From contig MKTJ01000013.1 in the NCBI GenBank assembly GCA_001898225.1, forward strand, positions 111,324 to 175,323: a stretch of DNA of 64,000 nucleotides. Direction: 5' to 3'. Shown here in pieces: positions 1-8,855 of the stretch. Source of the stretch: Chloroflexi bacterium 54-19 (GTDB taxonomy: Bacteria > Chloroflexota > Chloroflexia > Chloroheliales > Chloroheliaceae). Made by a program: the position numbers and the translations under genes. The notes under the pieces are model-generated. The model was not told where the DNA came from. It saw only the letters and a list, made by a program, of their open reading frames with translations, and made no database searches. Each line of letters opens with the position of its first letter. Within the stretch, counting starts at the first letter, position 1.

Positions 1-2526
1 AAAGATTTGATGAACCTGGTCGAGGATTTCGACCGCCACGATTTGCCGCTGGATGTGCTGGTGCTGGACATGGACTGGCATACCAAGGATAGCTGGACCG
101 GCTATAGCTGGAACCGCGAGCTTTTCCCCGACCCCGAAGGCTTTCTACGTTGGGTCCACGACCACGGATTGCGCACGACCCTTAATCTGCATCCCGCCGA
201 CGGTGTTCAGGCCTTTGAGGACGCCTACGAGGGCTTTGCGCGGGCACTGGGAATCGACCCGGCGGAGCGCCAGACGATTCCTTTCCGTATTACCGACAAA
301 AAGTTCGTGCAGCACTATTTCGAGCAACTCCATCACCCCATGGAAGAAGGGGGGGTCGATTTCTGGTGGATGGACTGGCAGCAGGGCGAGACCAGCGAGA
401 TGAAAGGTTTGGACCCGCTCCCCTGGCTGAACCACCTGCATTTTCTCGATTCGGCCCGGCGCGGCAAAAGGGCCATGCTCTACAGCCGCTGGGGCGGCCT
501 GGGCAACCACCGTTATCACATCGGCTTTTCGGGCGATACCCATTCGGCCTGGGAAGCGCTGCAATACCAGCCCTATTTCACGGCCACGGCCTCGAATGTC
601 TGTTACGGCTGGTGGTCGCACGACATTGGCGGGCACCTGGGAGCCTGTGAGCCGGAACTGTTCGCCCGCTGGGTCCAGTACGGGGCGGTCAGCCCGGTAT
701 TGCGGCTCCACTCGACCAAAGACCCACTGGCCGAGCGGCGGCCCTGGGCTTTCTCCAAGGAGGTCTTCCGAGCCTGCCGGACGGCTTTCCAGTTGCGTTA
801 CCAGCTTGTGCCTTACCTCTATACGGCTGGCCGGGAAACGGTCGATACCAGTCTCCCGCCCACTCGCCCGATGTACTACGAACACCCGGAGGAAGAAGCC
901 GCTTACGTGGCTCGGTACCAGTATTACCTGGGCGACCAGCTAATCGCGGCTCCGATTGTCCACCCCGCCGACCCTGTTACCGGTTACGCCTCGAACGATG
1001 TCTGGGTGCCGGAAGGGCGCTGGATTGAGTTCACCACCAAAGAGTTCTTTGAAGGGCCGCGCTGGGTCCGGCTGGTCGGTGACCTGGACCGCCTGCCGCT
1101 CCTGGCGAAAGAGGGCTCGATTATTCCCCTGGCCGAACTGGCCGACCAGACCGACAATTTGCCCAAAGACAAATTGCATTTAAAGGTCTTTCCGGGGGCG
1201 GACGGCTCGTACCGTCTCTACGAGGATGACGGTATCAGCGAGGCTTACCGCTCGGGCGATAGCGAGTGGACCAATTTCCGGCTGACCATGCAGGACGAGA
1301 ATGGCTGCGAGCTGACGGTCGCGCCGGTGGAAGGCCGCTGCGCTTTCTTGCCAGATCAGCGCAGCTACCGGGTCTATTTCGAAGGGACCGTTTCGCCGCA
1401 AAGTGTGACCGTAAACGGAGAGGCCCTGGAATGGCGTTACGACCCCGATTCGCTCACAACAGTGGTGGATATCCCCTCCCAGCCCAAAAACCAATCCTTA
1501 ACAGTGGTGGTGCAGGCTGCCGGCAAGTTGAGCGCGTTGGGCGAGGAATATAACCGGCAAATCCAACTGGCCGACGTTAAGCGGTTGCTTGGGGCCAGGG
1601 TGCCCGCCACCCCTTACGAAAAGATGGCCGGGGAAATCCTAACAAAGACCGGGCCTGGTCAGGCCGATGCCCTGGCGCGGCTCGGTGGGCCGTTCGTGCG
1701 GTTTATCGAGTACATCACGCCGGAAGAAGCCGCCCGCAGCCTGGGCACCCTTATCATCGGCGGTACGGCCGACGGCAGTCCCTTTTCGGTGGATGTTAAG
1801 TGGGAAATGGGCCATAAGGGCGTCCTGGAAAACCAGGCAATTCACCTGGAAAGCCCGGATGGGCAGGCTTTAATCCTTACCAACCCTTACGCGGTGGACG
1901 CCGCCGGGGAACCGCGCGAGTGGACCGCCGAGGTGGCTTTAACCTGGCAGGGTAAGACCCTTAACTTCGAGCACCGGAGCCGTCCGATTTTCGCGGCTAT
2001 CTCGCCCTGGCAGGTGACGGTCTTTAACGAGGACCAGGACCCTCACAAAATCGAGGAGGTCTTTGCGGCTTCGGGCGAACTCAACCCGCAACTTGACTGG
2101 GAAAGTTATACCCAGAGCATCGTGGGGGTCAAGAGTATCGCCGACCCCTTCTATGTACGGTTGCGCGAACGCTATACGCCGCGTTACGAAGCCGGGGAGA
2201 ACCTTGCCAGTTTCGCGGTAACTCGGATTATCGCGCCTGAAGACCGCGAAATAAAGCTTTTCTATCACGCCGGGGCGGCTATCCGGTTGTGGTTGAACGG
2301 CGAGGAACTTGAGGAAGGCAAACAGGTCGAGTCAAGTGGTGAGGCCGGGTGTAATGTATTCCACCCGCACCTGCGCCCGCGTTTTACCGAAGTGTTGCAT
2401 TTGAAGAAGGGCGAGAATACGCTGGTGGTGCGGAGTAGTCCGCCCCGGCCCCGGCCTTTCTGGTGGTTCAGCGTGGCGGTGGTAAAGCCGGACGGTACCA
2501 TCATGAGCGATTTGCTCTACCGTTAA
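1..2526 (+). CDS. Glycoside hydrolase family 31 (alpha-glucosidase/alpha-xylosidase type), 5' end cut off
   Basis: A retaining exo-alpha-glycosidase of family GH31; the exact sugar is not deducible. The reading frame is open from base 1, so the N-terminal beta-sandwich lies outside the window. Visible TIM-barrel motifs, numbered from the TTG at base 7, are LDMDWH near residue 21, FWWMDWQQGE near 119-128 with Asp123 as candidate nucleophile, and SGDTHSAW with Asp177 as candidate acid/base. The usual C-terminal beta domain runs to about residue 490. A further ~350 residues follow, ending in a jelly-roll-like segment (FYHAGAAIRLWLNGEEL), which is longer than a typical GH31 enzyme. No signal peptide can be judged because the start is missing. 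An intrinsic terminator follows directly. The family call is firm; substrate and localisation are open. Confidence 0.92.
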   Translation, partial: KDLMNLVEDFDRHDLPLDVLVLDMDWHTKDSWTGYSWNRELFPDPEGFLRWVHDHGLRTTLNLHPADGVQAFEDAYEGFARALGIDPAERQTIPFRITDKKFVQHYFEQLHHPMEEGGVDFWWMDWQQGETSEMKGLDPLPWLNHLHFLDSARRGKRAMLYSRWGGLGNHRYHIGFSGDTHSAWEALQYQPYFTATASNVCYGWWSHDIGGHLGACEPELFARWVQYGAVSPVLRLHSTKDPLAERRPWAFSKEVFRACRTAFQLRYQLVPYLYTAGRETVDTSLPPTRPMYYEHPEEEAAYVARYQYYLGDQLIAAPIVHPADPVTGYASNDVWVPEGRWIEFTTKEFFEGPRWVRLVGDLDRLPLLAKEGSIIPLAELADQTDNLPKDKLHLKVFPGADGSYRLYEDDGISEAYRSGDSEWTNFRLTMQDENGCELTVAPVEGRCAFLPDQRSYRVYFEGTVSPQSVTVNGEALEWRYDPDSLTTVVDIPSQPKNQSLTVVVQAAGKLSALGEEYNRQIQLADVKRLLGARVPATPYEKMAGEILTKTGPGQADALARLGGPFVRFIEYITPEEAARSLGTLIIGGTADGSPFSVDVKWEMGHKGVLENQAIHLESPDGQALILTNPYAVDAAGEPREWTAEVALTWQGKTLNFEHRSRPIFAAISPWQVTVFNEDQDPHKIEEVFAASGELNPQLDWESYTQSIVGVKSIADPFYVRLRERYTPRYEAGENLASFAVTRIIAPEDREIKLFYHAGAAIRLWLNGEELEEGKQVESSGEAGCNVFHPHLRPRFTEVLHLKKGENTLVVRSSPPRPRPFWWFSVAVVKPDGTIMSDLLYR

Positions 2527-2545
2527 ACCTGCATCAAAACTTTTG

Positions 2546-2580
2546 TAACCCGTTGCGAAACTCGTAACGGGTTATTTTTT
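2546..2580 (+). terminator. Intrinsic terminator after the GH31 gene
   Basis: A perfect 9-bp stem (TAACCCGTT at 2546-2554 with AACGGGTTA at 2566-2574) with an 11-nt loop, running into TTTTTT. It lies 20 bases after the glycosidase stop codon. Confidence 0.85.
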
Positions 2581-2664
2581 ACCCAAAACCTATTTATTCA
2601 GGCGACTTATCCCCAAAAAATTAAATTAAAAAGATAGGATAGATGAATAAGGAAAAAGAACAGC

Positions 2665-3072
2665 TTATTCTTTATCGAGGGGGTAAATTTTTTCGATGGT
2701 GATGGAGATAATTACGCGATGGTCGTTAAGCATCGCGGCGTCGTATTCGGCCCAGTTAGGATGGGGTTTTCCGGCGATGCCTTCGTAGAGATGTCGTAAC
2801 TCGGCAAGCTGGCCTTCCGGGCCGACCGTGGCGGTGCCCTCGACCACAATATACTCGTACCAGTTAGGGCCCTGGGCCACCATTGAAACCTGGGGGTCGC
2901 GTTGAATGTTCCGGGCTTTAAACCGGTCGGCGGTGGTTGAAATCTTAACCAGCCCATCGGTATCATAAAGGTAGCCGATATTAGAAAGCTGGGGGCGACC
3001 ATCTTTTTTGACGGTTGCCAGGACGCCCCGGTGATTTTCTTTGAGATATTGGAGAGCTTCGACCTTATTCAT
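2665..3072 (-). CDS. PPOX-class (F420- or flavin-binding split-barrel) oxidoreductase family protein
   Basis: A 135-residue pyridoxamine-5'-phosphate-oxidase-like split-barrel protein. Typical features are the N-terminal helix MNKVEALQYLKEN, the strand pair GVLATVKKDGRPQLSNI, the segment RFKARNIQRDPQVSM, and a strand with VVEGTATV. Family members bind FMN or F420 and reduce or sequester small substrates; the actual substrate is unknown. A longer frame opens at 3105, but that start lies inside a hairpin (3087-3117), so the internal ATG at 3072 is preferred. The Shine-Dalgarno sequence is weak at both. It is transcribed leftwards, away from the neighbouring terminator. Chloroflexota and actinobacteria usually carry many such genes. 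Confidence 0.82.
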   Translation of the reverse strand: MNKVEALQYLKENHRGVLATVKKDGRPQLSNIGYLYDTDGLVKISTTADRFKARNIQRDPQVSMVAQGPNWYEYIVVEGTATVGPEGQLAELRHLYEGIAGKPHPNWAEYDAAMLNDHRVIISITIEKIYPLDKE

Positions 3073-3086
3073 AGAGTCCACAAACG

Positions 3087-3117
3087 GCGGCTGTGTAAAC
3101 AACACTTACACAGCCGC
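3087..3117 (-). terminator. Hairpin, probable terminator of the DRR-repeat gene
   Basis: A perfect 12-bp inverted repeat (GCGGCTGTGTAA at 3087-3098 with its complement at 3106-3117) with a 7-nt loop. It lies just past the stop of the leftward gene at 3134-3526. The T-run on the minus strand is short, so termination strength is uncertain. Confidence 0.55.
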
Positions 3118-3133
3118 TCCTAAAGCAGTTTTA

Positions 3134-3526
3134 TTAAGCCGGGCGACGGCGATCGGTCCCGCTTTTACGGCGGTCCGGCTGGTAGTAGGGGTCGTAATTC
3201 ACCCGGCGGTCGGCTACGGCGCGGCGGTCCACACCGGAGCGGCGGTCACGCGCTTGTTGTACATTAATTGGCTCGGTGCGGGCTTGCTCCAGCACGAGCA
3301 GACAGATGAGTTTACCCAGGTCTGCGCGAGTCAGGTCATAACTGGCAGCCAGTGTCTCTAATTCATCCAACCGGTAGTTAAAGAACAGCTTGCCAAAATC
3401 CTCCAGGACCGACCTCTCACTGAAGCTTAGCGTCGGGTTAGTATTGGCGGCGGTCAGCTTAGCGGCGAGGGACTTGCAGCTTCCCAACGTCATGCTGGCG
3501 AGGCGTTGATCTTGCGCAGAAATCAT
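3134..3526 (-). CDS. Small hypothetical protein with C-terminal DRR repeats
   Basis: A 130-residue protein I do not recognise. The first ~85 residues look globular and helical (MISAQDQRLASMTLG onward). The last ~38 are strongly basic and contain five DRR triplets in the style DRRSGVDRR. Such tails occur as short basic segments in several bacterial proteins without a settled function; nucleic-acid or membrane contact is a guess. The start is well supported: AGGAGA (minus strand, 3540-3535) sits 8 bases before ATG at 3526. It stands alone, with a hairpin after it and a 332-base AT-rich gap before it. Confidence 0.7.
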   Translation of the reverse strand: MISAQDQRLASMTLGSCKSLAAKLTAANTNPTLSFSERSVLEDFGKLFFNYRLDELETLAASYDLTRADLGKLICLLVLEQARTEPINVQQARDRRSGVDRRAVADRRVNYDPYYQPDRRKSGTDRRRPA

Positions 3527-3858
3527 GTGATGCTTCTCCTAAATTCCCCAGAATTATCCAGTCAAAAACTGGTAAATGAGCTTTGACTAAACTGAGACGA
3601 ATAAAAAAGGCCCGTGAAAACTGTTTAATTTAAATATAAGAAATAAGGACTATTGCACCTTACCACTGTTGAAATAATTATACATAATTCTAACATATAA
3701 AAATGTTTTTACAATATGCCTTCGAATCGTATTATGACGGAAATATTAATTTGACAGGCGTTTTTGGCCTTGCTATGCTCTTTGTACAAATAAAACCACT
3801 TAAAACCGTAATCAAATTGAAACTTTTGTAACATTGCCGTAATAAATGAAGGGTCTTC
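3527..3858. other. AT-rich divergent intergenic region
   Basis: 332 bases with no gene, separating the leftward DRR-repeat gene from the rightward FAD oxidase. It holds the rightward promoter at 3751-3779 and the minus-strand ribosome site at 3535-3540. Nothing else stands out. Confidence 0.7.
3751..3779 (+). promoter_or_regulatory. Sigma-70-type promoter for the FAD oxidoreductase
   Basis: TTGACA at 3751-3756, a 17-base spacer, then TATGCT at 3774-3779 preceded by TGC (extended -10 form). Predicted transcription starts near 3786 and gives a ~70-nt leader to the ATG at 3859. Confidence 0.6.
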
Positions 3859-5124
3859 ATGAGCGTATCGGTATGGCAGCAACGGCCGGGTAAGGCGGAC
3901 CATTTCCGCTGTGATGTGGCCGTAATCGGGGCCGGCATTGTCGGGGCGTACACGGCCTTTTCCCTCGCCGCCGAGGGCAAACAGGTGGCCCTGGTCGAGA
4001 GCCGTTTTCCGGCAGCCGGGGCGACCGGACGAAACGCCGGGATGTCTCTGATGGGGGCCGCCGATAATTACGCGACCGGGGTAGCCCGGTTTGGTCGCCA
4101 GGGCGCCCGTCACCTCTGGGAACTAACCAGGGAAAACCAGGCCAAGACCCGTAGCTTTGTAGAAAAATTCCAGACCCCCTCGGTTAAGAGCGGCAGCTAT
4201 ATCCTGGCTATAGATGAGGCCGAAAGCGCCTTGCTGGCCGAAGCTTACGCTTTAATGCGCCAGGACGGTTTCGCGGTTGAATTTTCAAAAGCTGACCCTT
4301 TCGGGCGCGGGTTTGGTTCGGCTATAATGCAACCGGACGATTTCGGGCTCGACCCGGTGGCGCTGGTCCAGGCCCTCATAGAAGCGGCGCAACCCCAGGT
4401 GAAATTATTTGCCCCTGCCGAGGTCTTTGCCATCGGGCGTGGCAACGGCGGGCGGCTTGTGGTGGAGGCGCGGGGTATCACGGTTGAATGCGACCGGGTC
4501 GCCCTCTGCACCAACGCCTATTCGCCCCTGATTTCCCCCTATTTCGCCGATAAAGTCGCGCCAAAAAGGGCTCAAATCCTCCTGACGGCTCCCCTGGGAC
4601 GGCGGGTAATTGACCGGCTGGCCTATATGAATTACGGCTACGAATATTTCCGCCAGCTTGAGGACGGCTCGTTCCTCCTGGGGGGTGGCCGCAGTTATCA
4701 CCGCGAACTGGAAGTTGGTTACGATGAGATGGCGACCGGCTGGTTACAGGCGACCCTGGAAGAAATCCTGCATAAATATTTCCCCGATATTGCCCGGGAA
4801 GCGCCAATCGTCCGGCGCTGGGGTGGGACTATGGGTTTCTCGGTCGATGGCTTACCTCTGGCCGGGCAACTCCCCTATGTGCCGGGTGCGTTTGCCCCCG
4901 TTGAAAAACCTTTCGTCCCGGCGGGCGAGTACGAAACCGTCCCCACCCCGGTAGATGCGGAGCCGTCAGGGATTTATTTCGCGGTCGGGTTTACCGGGCA
5001 TGGCCTGGGCTGGGGAATGGTGACAGCCGATGCCATGCTGGGGATGTTGCTGGGCCGGGCGAGCGAGGCCGGGCTTTTCGATGTGCGCCGCCTGGGTAAT
5101 AAAACGCCGGGGCTGCCTTATTGA
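3859..5124 (+). CDS. FAD-dependent oxidoreductase of the DAO (glycine/D-amino-acid oxidase) family
   Basis: A 421-residue flavoprotein that probably oxidises an amine or amino acid at a C-N bond. An N-terminal Rossmann motif VAVIGAGIVGAYTA (about residues 25-38) binds the ADP part of FAD, followed by VALVES and the ATGRNAGM loop seen in this family. Near the C-terminus the glycine-rich FAD motif appears as YFAVGFTGHGLGWGM. Length is normal. The start ATG at 3859 has GAAGGG a few bases upstream and a clear promoter. It is followed convergently, 12 bases from its stop, by the large XRE-NB-ARC gene. A second, clearly separate DAO protein lies at 45024. The substrate cannot be told from sequence. 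Confidence 0.88.
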   Translation: MSVSVWQQRPGKADHFRCDVAVIGAGIVGAYTAFSLAAEGKQVALVESRFPAAGATGRNAGMSLMGAADNYATGVARFGRQGARHLWELTRENQAKTRSFVEKFQTPSVKSGSYILAIDEAESALLAEAYALMRQDGFAVEFSKADPFGRGFGSAIMQPDDFGLDPVALVQALIEAAQPQVKLFAPAEVFAIGRGNGGRLVVEARGITVECDRVALCTNAYSPLISPYFADKVAPKRAQILLTAPLGRRVIDRLAYMNYGYEYFRQLEDGSFLLGGGRSYHRELEVGYDEMATGWLQATLEEILHKYFPDIAREAPIVRRWGGTMGFSVDGLPLAGQLPYVPGAFAPVEKPFVPAGEYETVPTPVDAEPSGIYFAVGFTGHGLGWGMVTADAMLGMLLGRASEAGLFDVRRLGNKTPGLPY

Positions 5125-5136
5125 GAGATTGCGGGG

Positions 5137-7722
5137 TTAATTCTTCTGCACCGGCCAGGTACGGGCCACCGCGCTAAAATTCTTGCCAAGCTGTTCGAGG
5201 GGTGTTTGCCCACCCTCTTGCCAGGCCCGTTGCCACGTCTCAGGGGAAAAATTATTCCTGGTAATGGCCAGGGCTTGTTTGTAGTGGTCCCGCTGCTCGC
5301 CTTGTTGGGGCGCGCCAATCCGCTCTCGTAAAGCTGCTGCCGCCCCGGCCAATCGCACAGTCCAGGTTTCCTCTGAAAAACCCGGTAGAGTGAGGCACCA
5401 GGCCAGTTCTTCCAAATTTTCGGCCAGGTTAAATTTATCCCCGATTGCCAGCAACTTTTCCAGGCTATCCAGGAGTAAAGGCAGGGCGGTTCTCGCCTGC
5501 CCTTGCAAGCGGGCGACCTTGCCCAGGTTTAACAAGGCCAGGGCCATATTGTGGGTATCACCCAGGGATTGCATTACGGAAAAGGTTTCGTTGAAAAGGG
5601 CTTGAGCCTGGTCAAGCTGGCCCTGGGTTACCAGCAATTCCCCCAGGTTGTTAAGGGCCACCGCCAGGCCGCGCGGTTCGCCCAATCCCCGTTTTAAGGC
5701 AAGACCCTCGGTATAAAGTTGCCGGGCGCGGTCGAAGTCGCCTCGCTGGAAGGCCATAATCCCCAGGTTGTTGAGGGCCAGCGAAATATTGCGGCGGTCA
5801 TCGAGCTGCCGCCAGTGGACCAGGGCTTCCTCCAAAAGCCGGGTGGCTTCCGGGGTATCGTTCTGGCGGCTTGCCAGGAGCGCGGCATTATTGAGCAACC
5901 GGGCCCGTAAATCGAGGCGGGTATCCGGGAATTTCGCCAGTATCTGGCCGAGCCACTTGCGCCCTTCAGCCAGGTGGCCGTGCATGTTCCAAAAAATACC
6001 CAGTACTACCCCCATTTCAAGCGCTTCTTCGGCCCTTGTTAATGTTTGGGGGCCGGTTTCCAGCAACCATTCCAGGGCCGTTCGCAAGTTGGGGTGGTCG
6101 CGTTCCAATCGGTCCAACCAGACCGGTTGTTGGGGGGTGTGCAGGTTTGGCTGGGCTTTTTTGAGAAAGCCGAGGTAATAGGCGGCGTGGGCTTGCCGGA
6201 CATTTTTGGCCTGGCTGCTCTGGTCCAGTTTTTCCAGGCCGTACTCCCGGATTGTTTCCAGCATTTCGAACCGTAAATCGGTTTCTCCCTCTACCATTAG
6301 TTCGACCACCCGGATCAGATTGTGGTCAACCAGGAGACTTATCCCTTCCAAAACTGTTATATCGGAAGAAAAGAGAGAAGCGCACACAACCTCAACTGCA
6401 TCAAAAGTTGCCCCGGCCCGGAAAACTGATAGCCGGACGAAAAGGTCCTGCAAAAATGGGTCGAGCAACTGGTAGCTCCATTCGAGGGTGTTGCGGATGG
6501 TCTGTTGACGACCCGCCAGGTTACGTGGTCCCCCGGTAAGGAGTTGCAGGCGGGAGCTGCCGGACTGTTCCAGCTTATCGAGCAACACCTGCGGTGAAAA
6601 GAGTTTGAGCCAGGTGCTTACCAGTTCGAGGGCCAGTGGCAGTCCTTCCAGGCGCAGGCAAATCCAGGCCAGGGCCGGGGCGTTGGCCTCGGTCAGGATG
6701 AAGTCGGGCCGGAACTGGCGGGCGCGTTCGACGAGCAGCTTTACCGAGGCGTTGGCGGCCAGGTGGTCAAGGGCAAGCTGCCCCGGTTCAGGTAACGGTA
6801 GGGGCGCGACGTTAAATTCATGTTCGCCGTAAAGTCGCAGCACAATCCGGCTGGTAACCAGCAGTTTGAGACCGGGCGCGGCCTCCAGCAGGGTGATTAG
6901 CTGATCCCTGGCGGGTGTAACCTGCTCGAAATTGTCCAGCACCAGTAGCATCTGGCGGTCCCGGAGGTAAGCTTGTAGGTCCGGTAGGAGGTTGGCGTTC
7001 TCTTTGAGACCGAGCGTCTTTGCAATCTGGGCTAAAACCAGGGCCGGGTCGTTGAGAGTAGCCAGCGCCACGAAGAAGACCCCCTGCCCAAAATGGCCCA
7101 GGAGACGGCTCCCGGCCTGCAACCCCAGCCGGGTCTTGCCGATGCCGCCCGGTCCGGTGATAGTTAGCAGGCGGATTTCAGGGCGGATGATTAACTCGAC
7201 TATCCTTTCGACCTCACGGTCCCGGCCTATCAGGGGTGTAGTGGGGGCGGGCAGGTTGTTGGGACGGGTTAACGCCAGGTGTTCGGGACTACCCATAAGA
7301 GCTGTCTGCTGGTCTGAAGACGCTTTCTCCGGCGCTTTTAGAGGTAGGTTTTGCTCCTTTTTTTCCTCTTCCTGATTCTGTATTGTCTCGAACCAGAGTT
7401 CATCGAAAATGGGATATGTCTGGTAAGTCTCGGCGCGGGCATCAAAAGCGTCCTTGATGCTGGCCCACAATTCATGAACCTCCTGGCGTTCGCGCTGGGC
7501 TGTAAAGACGCCCCGCCGGTAGTAAACCTCTACCAGCTTTTTGAGACGACTGGCTGCCGGAAGGCGGTAGCCGTTTTCCCAGAGTTGCATCATTTTACTG
7601 CTTTTGAGGTCAAGCAACTCGGCCAGTTCGACCTGGGTAAAACCGGCGCGCTGGCGATACATAAATAACAATTCGTGGGGGAGGGGTTTTCTATCACGGC
7701 GGTATTGGACTAAATTACTCAC
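5137..7722 (-). CDS. STAND-type transcriptional regulator: XRE HTH, NB-ARC ATPase, TPR repeats
   Basis: An 861-residue signal-sensing regulator. Residues ~12-75 form an XRE-like helix-turn-helix (LPHELLFMYRQRAGFTQVEL and SSKMMQLWENGYRLP). An NB-ARC nucleotide-switch domain starts near residue 160, with the Walker A motif GPGGIGKTRLG, Walker B MLLVLDNFEQV and the NB-ARC-style sensor segment LKLLVTSR. From ~520 to the end come tandem TPR-like helices (LNNLGIMAFQRGDFDRARQL and similar). In this protein class nucleotide exchange and a ligand bound by the TPR part control the output; here the output is probably DNA binding. The start is GTG at 7722 with AAAGGG upstream. No neighbour reveals its target. 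Confidence 0.88.
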   Translation of the reverse strand: MSNLVQYRRDRKPLPHELLFMYRQRAGFTQVELAELLDLKSSKMMQLWENGYRLPAASRLKKLVEVYYRRGVFTAQRERQEVHELWASIKDAFDARAETYQTYPIFDELWFETIQNQEEEKKEQNLPLKAPEKASSDQQTALMGSPEHLALTRPNNLPAPTTPLIGRDREVERIVELIIRPEIRLLTITGPGGIGKTRLGLQAGSRLLGHFGQGVFFVALATLNDPALVLAQIAKTLGLKENANLLPDLQAYLRDRQMLLVLDNFEQVTPARDQLITLLEAAPGLKLLVTSRIVLRLYGEHEFNVAPLPLPEPGQLALDHLAANASVKLLVERARQFRPDFILTEANAPALAWICLRLEGLPLALELVSTWLKLFSPQVLLDKLEQSGSSRLQLLTGGPRNLAGRQQTIRNTLEWSYQLLDPFLQDLFVRLSVFRAGATFDAVEVVCASLFSSDITVLEGISLLVDHNLIRVVELMVEGETDLRFEMLETIREYGLEKLDQSSQAKNVRQAHAAYYLGFLKKAQPNLHTPQQPVWLDRLERDHPNLRTALEWLLETGPQTLTRAEEALEMGVVLGIFWNMHGHLAEGRKWLGQILAKFPDTRLDLRARLLNNAALLASRQNDTPEATRLLEEALVHWRQLDDRRNISLALNNLGIMAFQRGDFDRARQLYTEGLALKRGLGEPRGLAVALNNLGELLVTQGQLDQAQALFNETFSVMQSLGDTHNMALALLNLGKVARLQGQARTALPLLLDSLEKLLAIGDKFNLAENLEELAWCLTLPGFSEETWTVRLAGAAAALRERIGAPQQGEQRDHYKQALAITRNNFSPETWQRAWQEGGQTPLEQLGKNFSAVARTWPVQKN

Positions 7723-7990
7723 TGCCCTGACCCTTTCGCCCGGCGTCTATCTGACCGTCCGTAGTTTATGGTGGATTTTAATTTGTTGGAGATATTCTAC
7801 TTACCCAATTTTTTACATTTTAGCACAGCCCGTCCATAACCGCCCTCTAACCTCTAAACTCAATTTCGGCAGTTATAAACCAGGAGAATATAATTTAGCC
7901 GCTAAAACGTTATGTGATTATAATCCGGTTCTTGCTTACCAACTTTTAAAAGTAGATGGCTTGATGGCAGTTTTCGAAAGGTCAACACTT

Positions 7991-8607
7991 ATGAAAAGAT
8001 TTCTTCTGGCCGGCTGGTTGCCCAACTGGTTGTCCCACCCGGCCCTTTTATCCTGGCTGGCCCTGGTTATAACGGTTTCTTTTTTATCCGGTTTAGTTTA
8101 CATAATTGAACAACAGAACCTGCGTCAGGCAGCGAACGACCCTCAAATCCAGATGGCCGAGGATGTCGCAAGTAGTCTGGCCTCCGGGAAGAGTCCCTGG
8201 CGGTCCTGCCTGACGGCTCGGTGGATATGGCAACCAGCCTCGCGCCTTACCTGATAATTTATGACAATTCGGGCAAACCCCTGGCAGCATCGGTCGAACT
8301 TGGTGGGGCTATACCGGAAGTACCGGCAGGCGTCTTTAGCGACCTAGGAGCACAGGACCAGAAAAGATTTACCTGGCAGCCTGAAAATGGCGTACGGAGC
8401 GCGGCGGTTCTGACCCGCTATTCTGGGAAAACCTCCGGGTATGTGCTGGCAGGCCGGTCTTTACGCGAGGTCGAAAAACGCGAAAATAGTTTGCTTGGGT
8501 TGGTAGGGCTGGTCTGGCTTGGGACGTGCGGCCTGGTAACTTTAATCTTTGGTATACCCTTCGCGTTAAGGTATATGGGCACAAGAGCGGCGCATACCAC
8601 CGGTTAA
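7991..8607 (+). pseudogene. Membrane sensor-like protein interrupted by a frameshift
   Basis: Two overlapping frames together give one ~205-residue protein. The first starts at ATG 7991 (AAAGGT upstream), carries a membrane helix (LSWLALVITVSFLSGLVYII) and reads into DPQIQMAEDVASSLASG. The second continues with EESLAVLPDGSVDMATSLAP, a PAS-like extracellular segment (YLIIYDNSGKPLAAS), and a second helix near the end. The switch is a -1 shift at the GGG run around 8186-8190, where one base appears missing. The layout (helix, extracytoplasmic domain, helix) is that of a two-component sensor without its kinase. It could be a true pseudogene, a sequencing error in a homopolymer, or less likely programmed -1 frameshifting. 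The function is not known. Confidence 0.68.
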
Positions 8608-8744
8608 TTGTGCCGGGTTGTTGGTTGTTATAGCAATTCGAATACACCCCAATAACAAGGACTATCAAATTTAGCCCGGACCGTACAAAATAGCATCATT
8701 ACCCCTCGAAAAGACCTGGATATAAGGTTCGAACCCTTTTAGAA

Positions 8745-8770
8745 GCCCTGCCTTTAACGGTAGGGCCTTT
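8745..8770 (+). terminator. Terminator-like hairpin downstream of the sensor-like gene
   Basis: GCCCTGCC (8745-8752) pairs with GGTAGGGC (8759-8766) with one G-T wobble and a 6-nt loop, followed by CTTTT. It lies 140 bases after the sensor-like reading frame. Confidence 0.55.
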
Positions 8771-8821
8771 TAATTGCCCGCGATTTCCCAGAATACCCAA
8801 ATTGGGGATAATTTTTGGTGT

Positions 8822-8855
8822 TAGTATTAAGATAATGTTGATTATCTTAATACTA
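8822..8855. repeat. Perfect 15-bp inverted repeat, 4-nt centre
   Basis: TAGTATTAAGATAAT (8822-8836) and its exact reverse complement (8841-8855) flank GTTG. There is no T-run after it and no gene within 700 bases on the right, so an ordinary terminator is unlikely. A 9-mer identical to the complement of the DnaA box TTATCCACA begins two bases later. Confidence 0.9.

Noticed and set aside
8724..8738. tRNA T-arm-like sequence (AAGGTTCGAACCCTT)
   Set aside because: No acceptor, D or anticodon arms can be drawn around it; it is a short palindrome.
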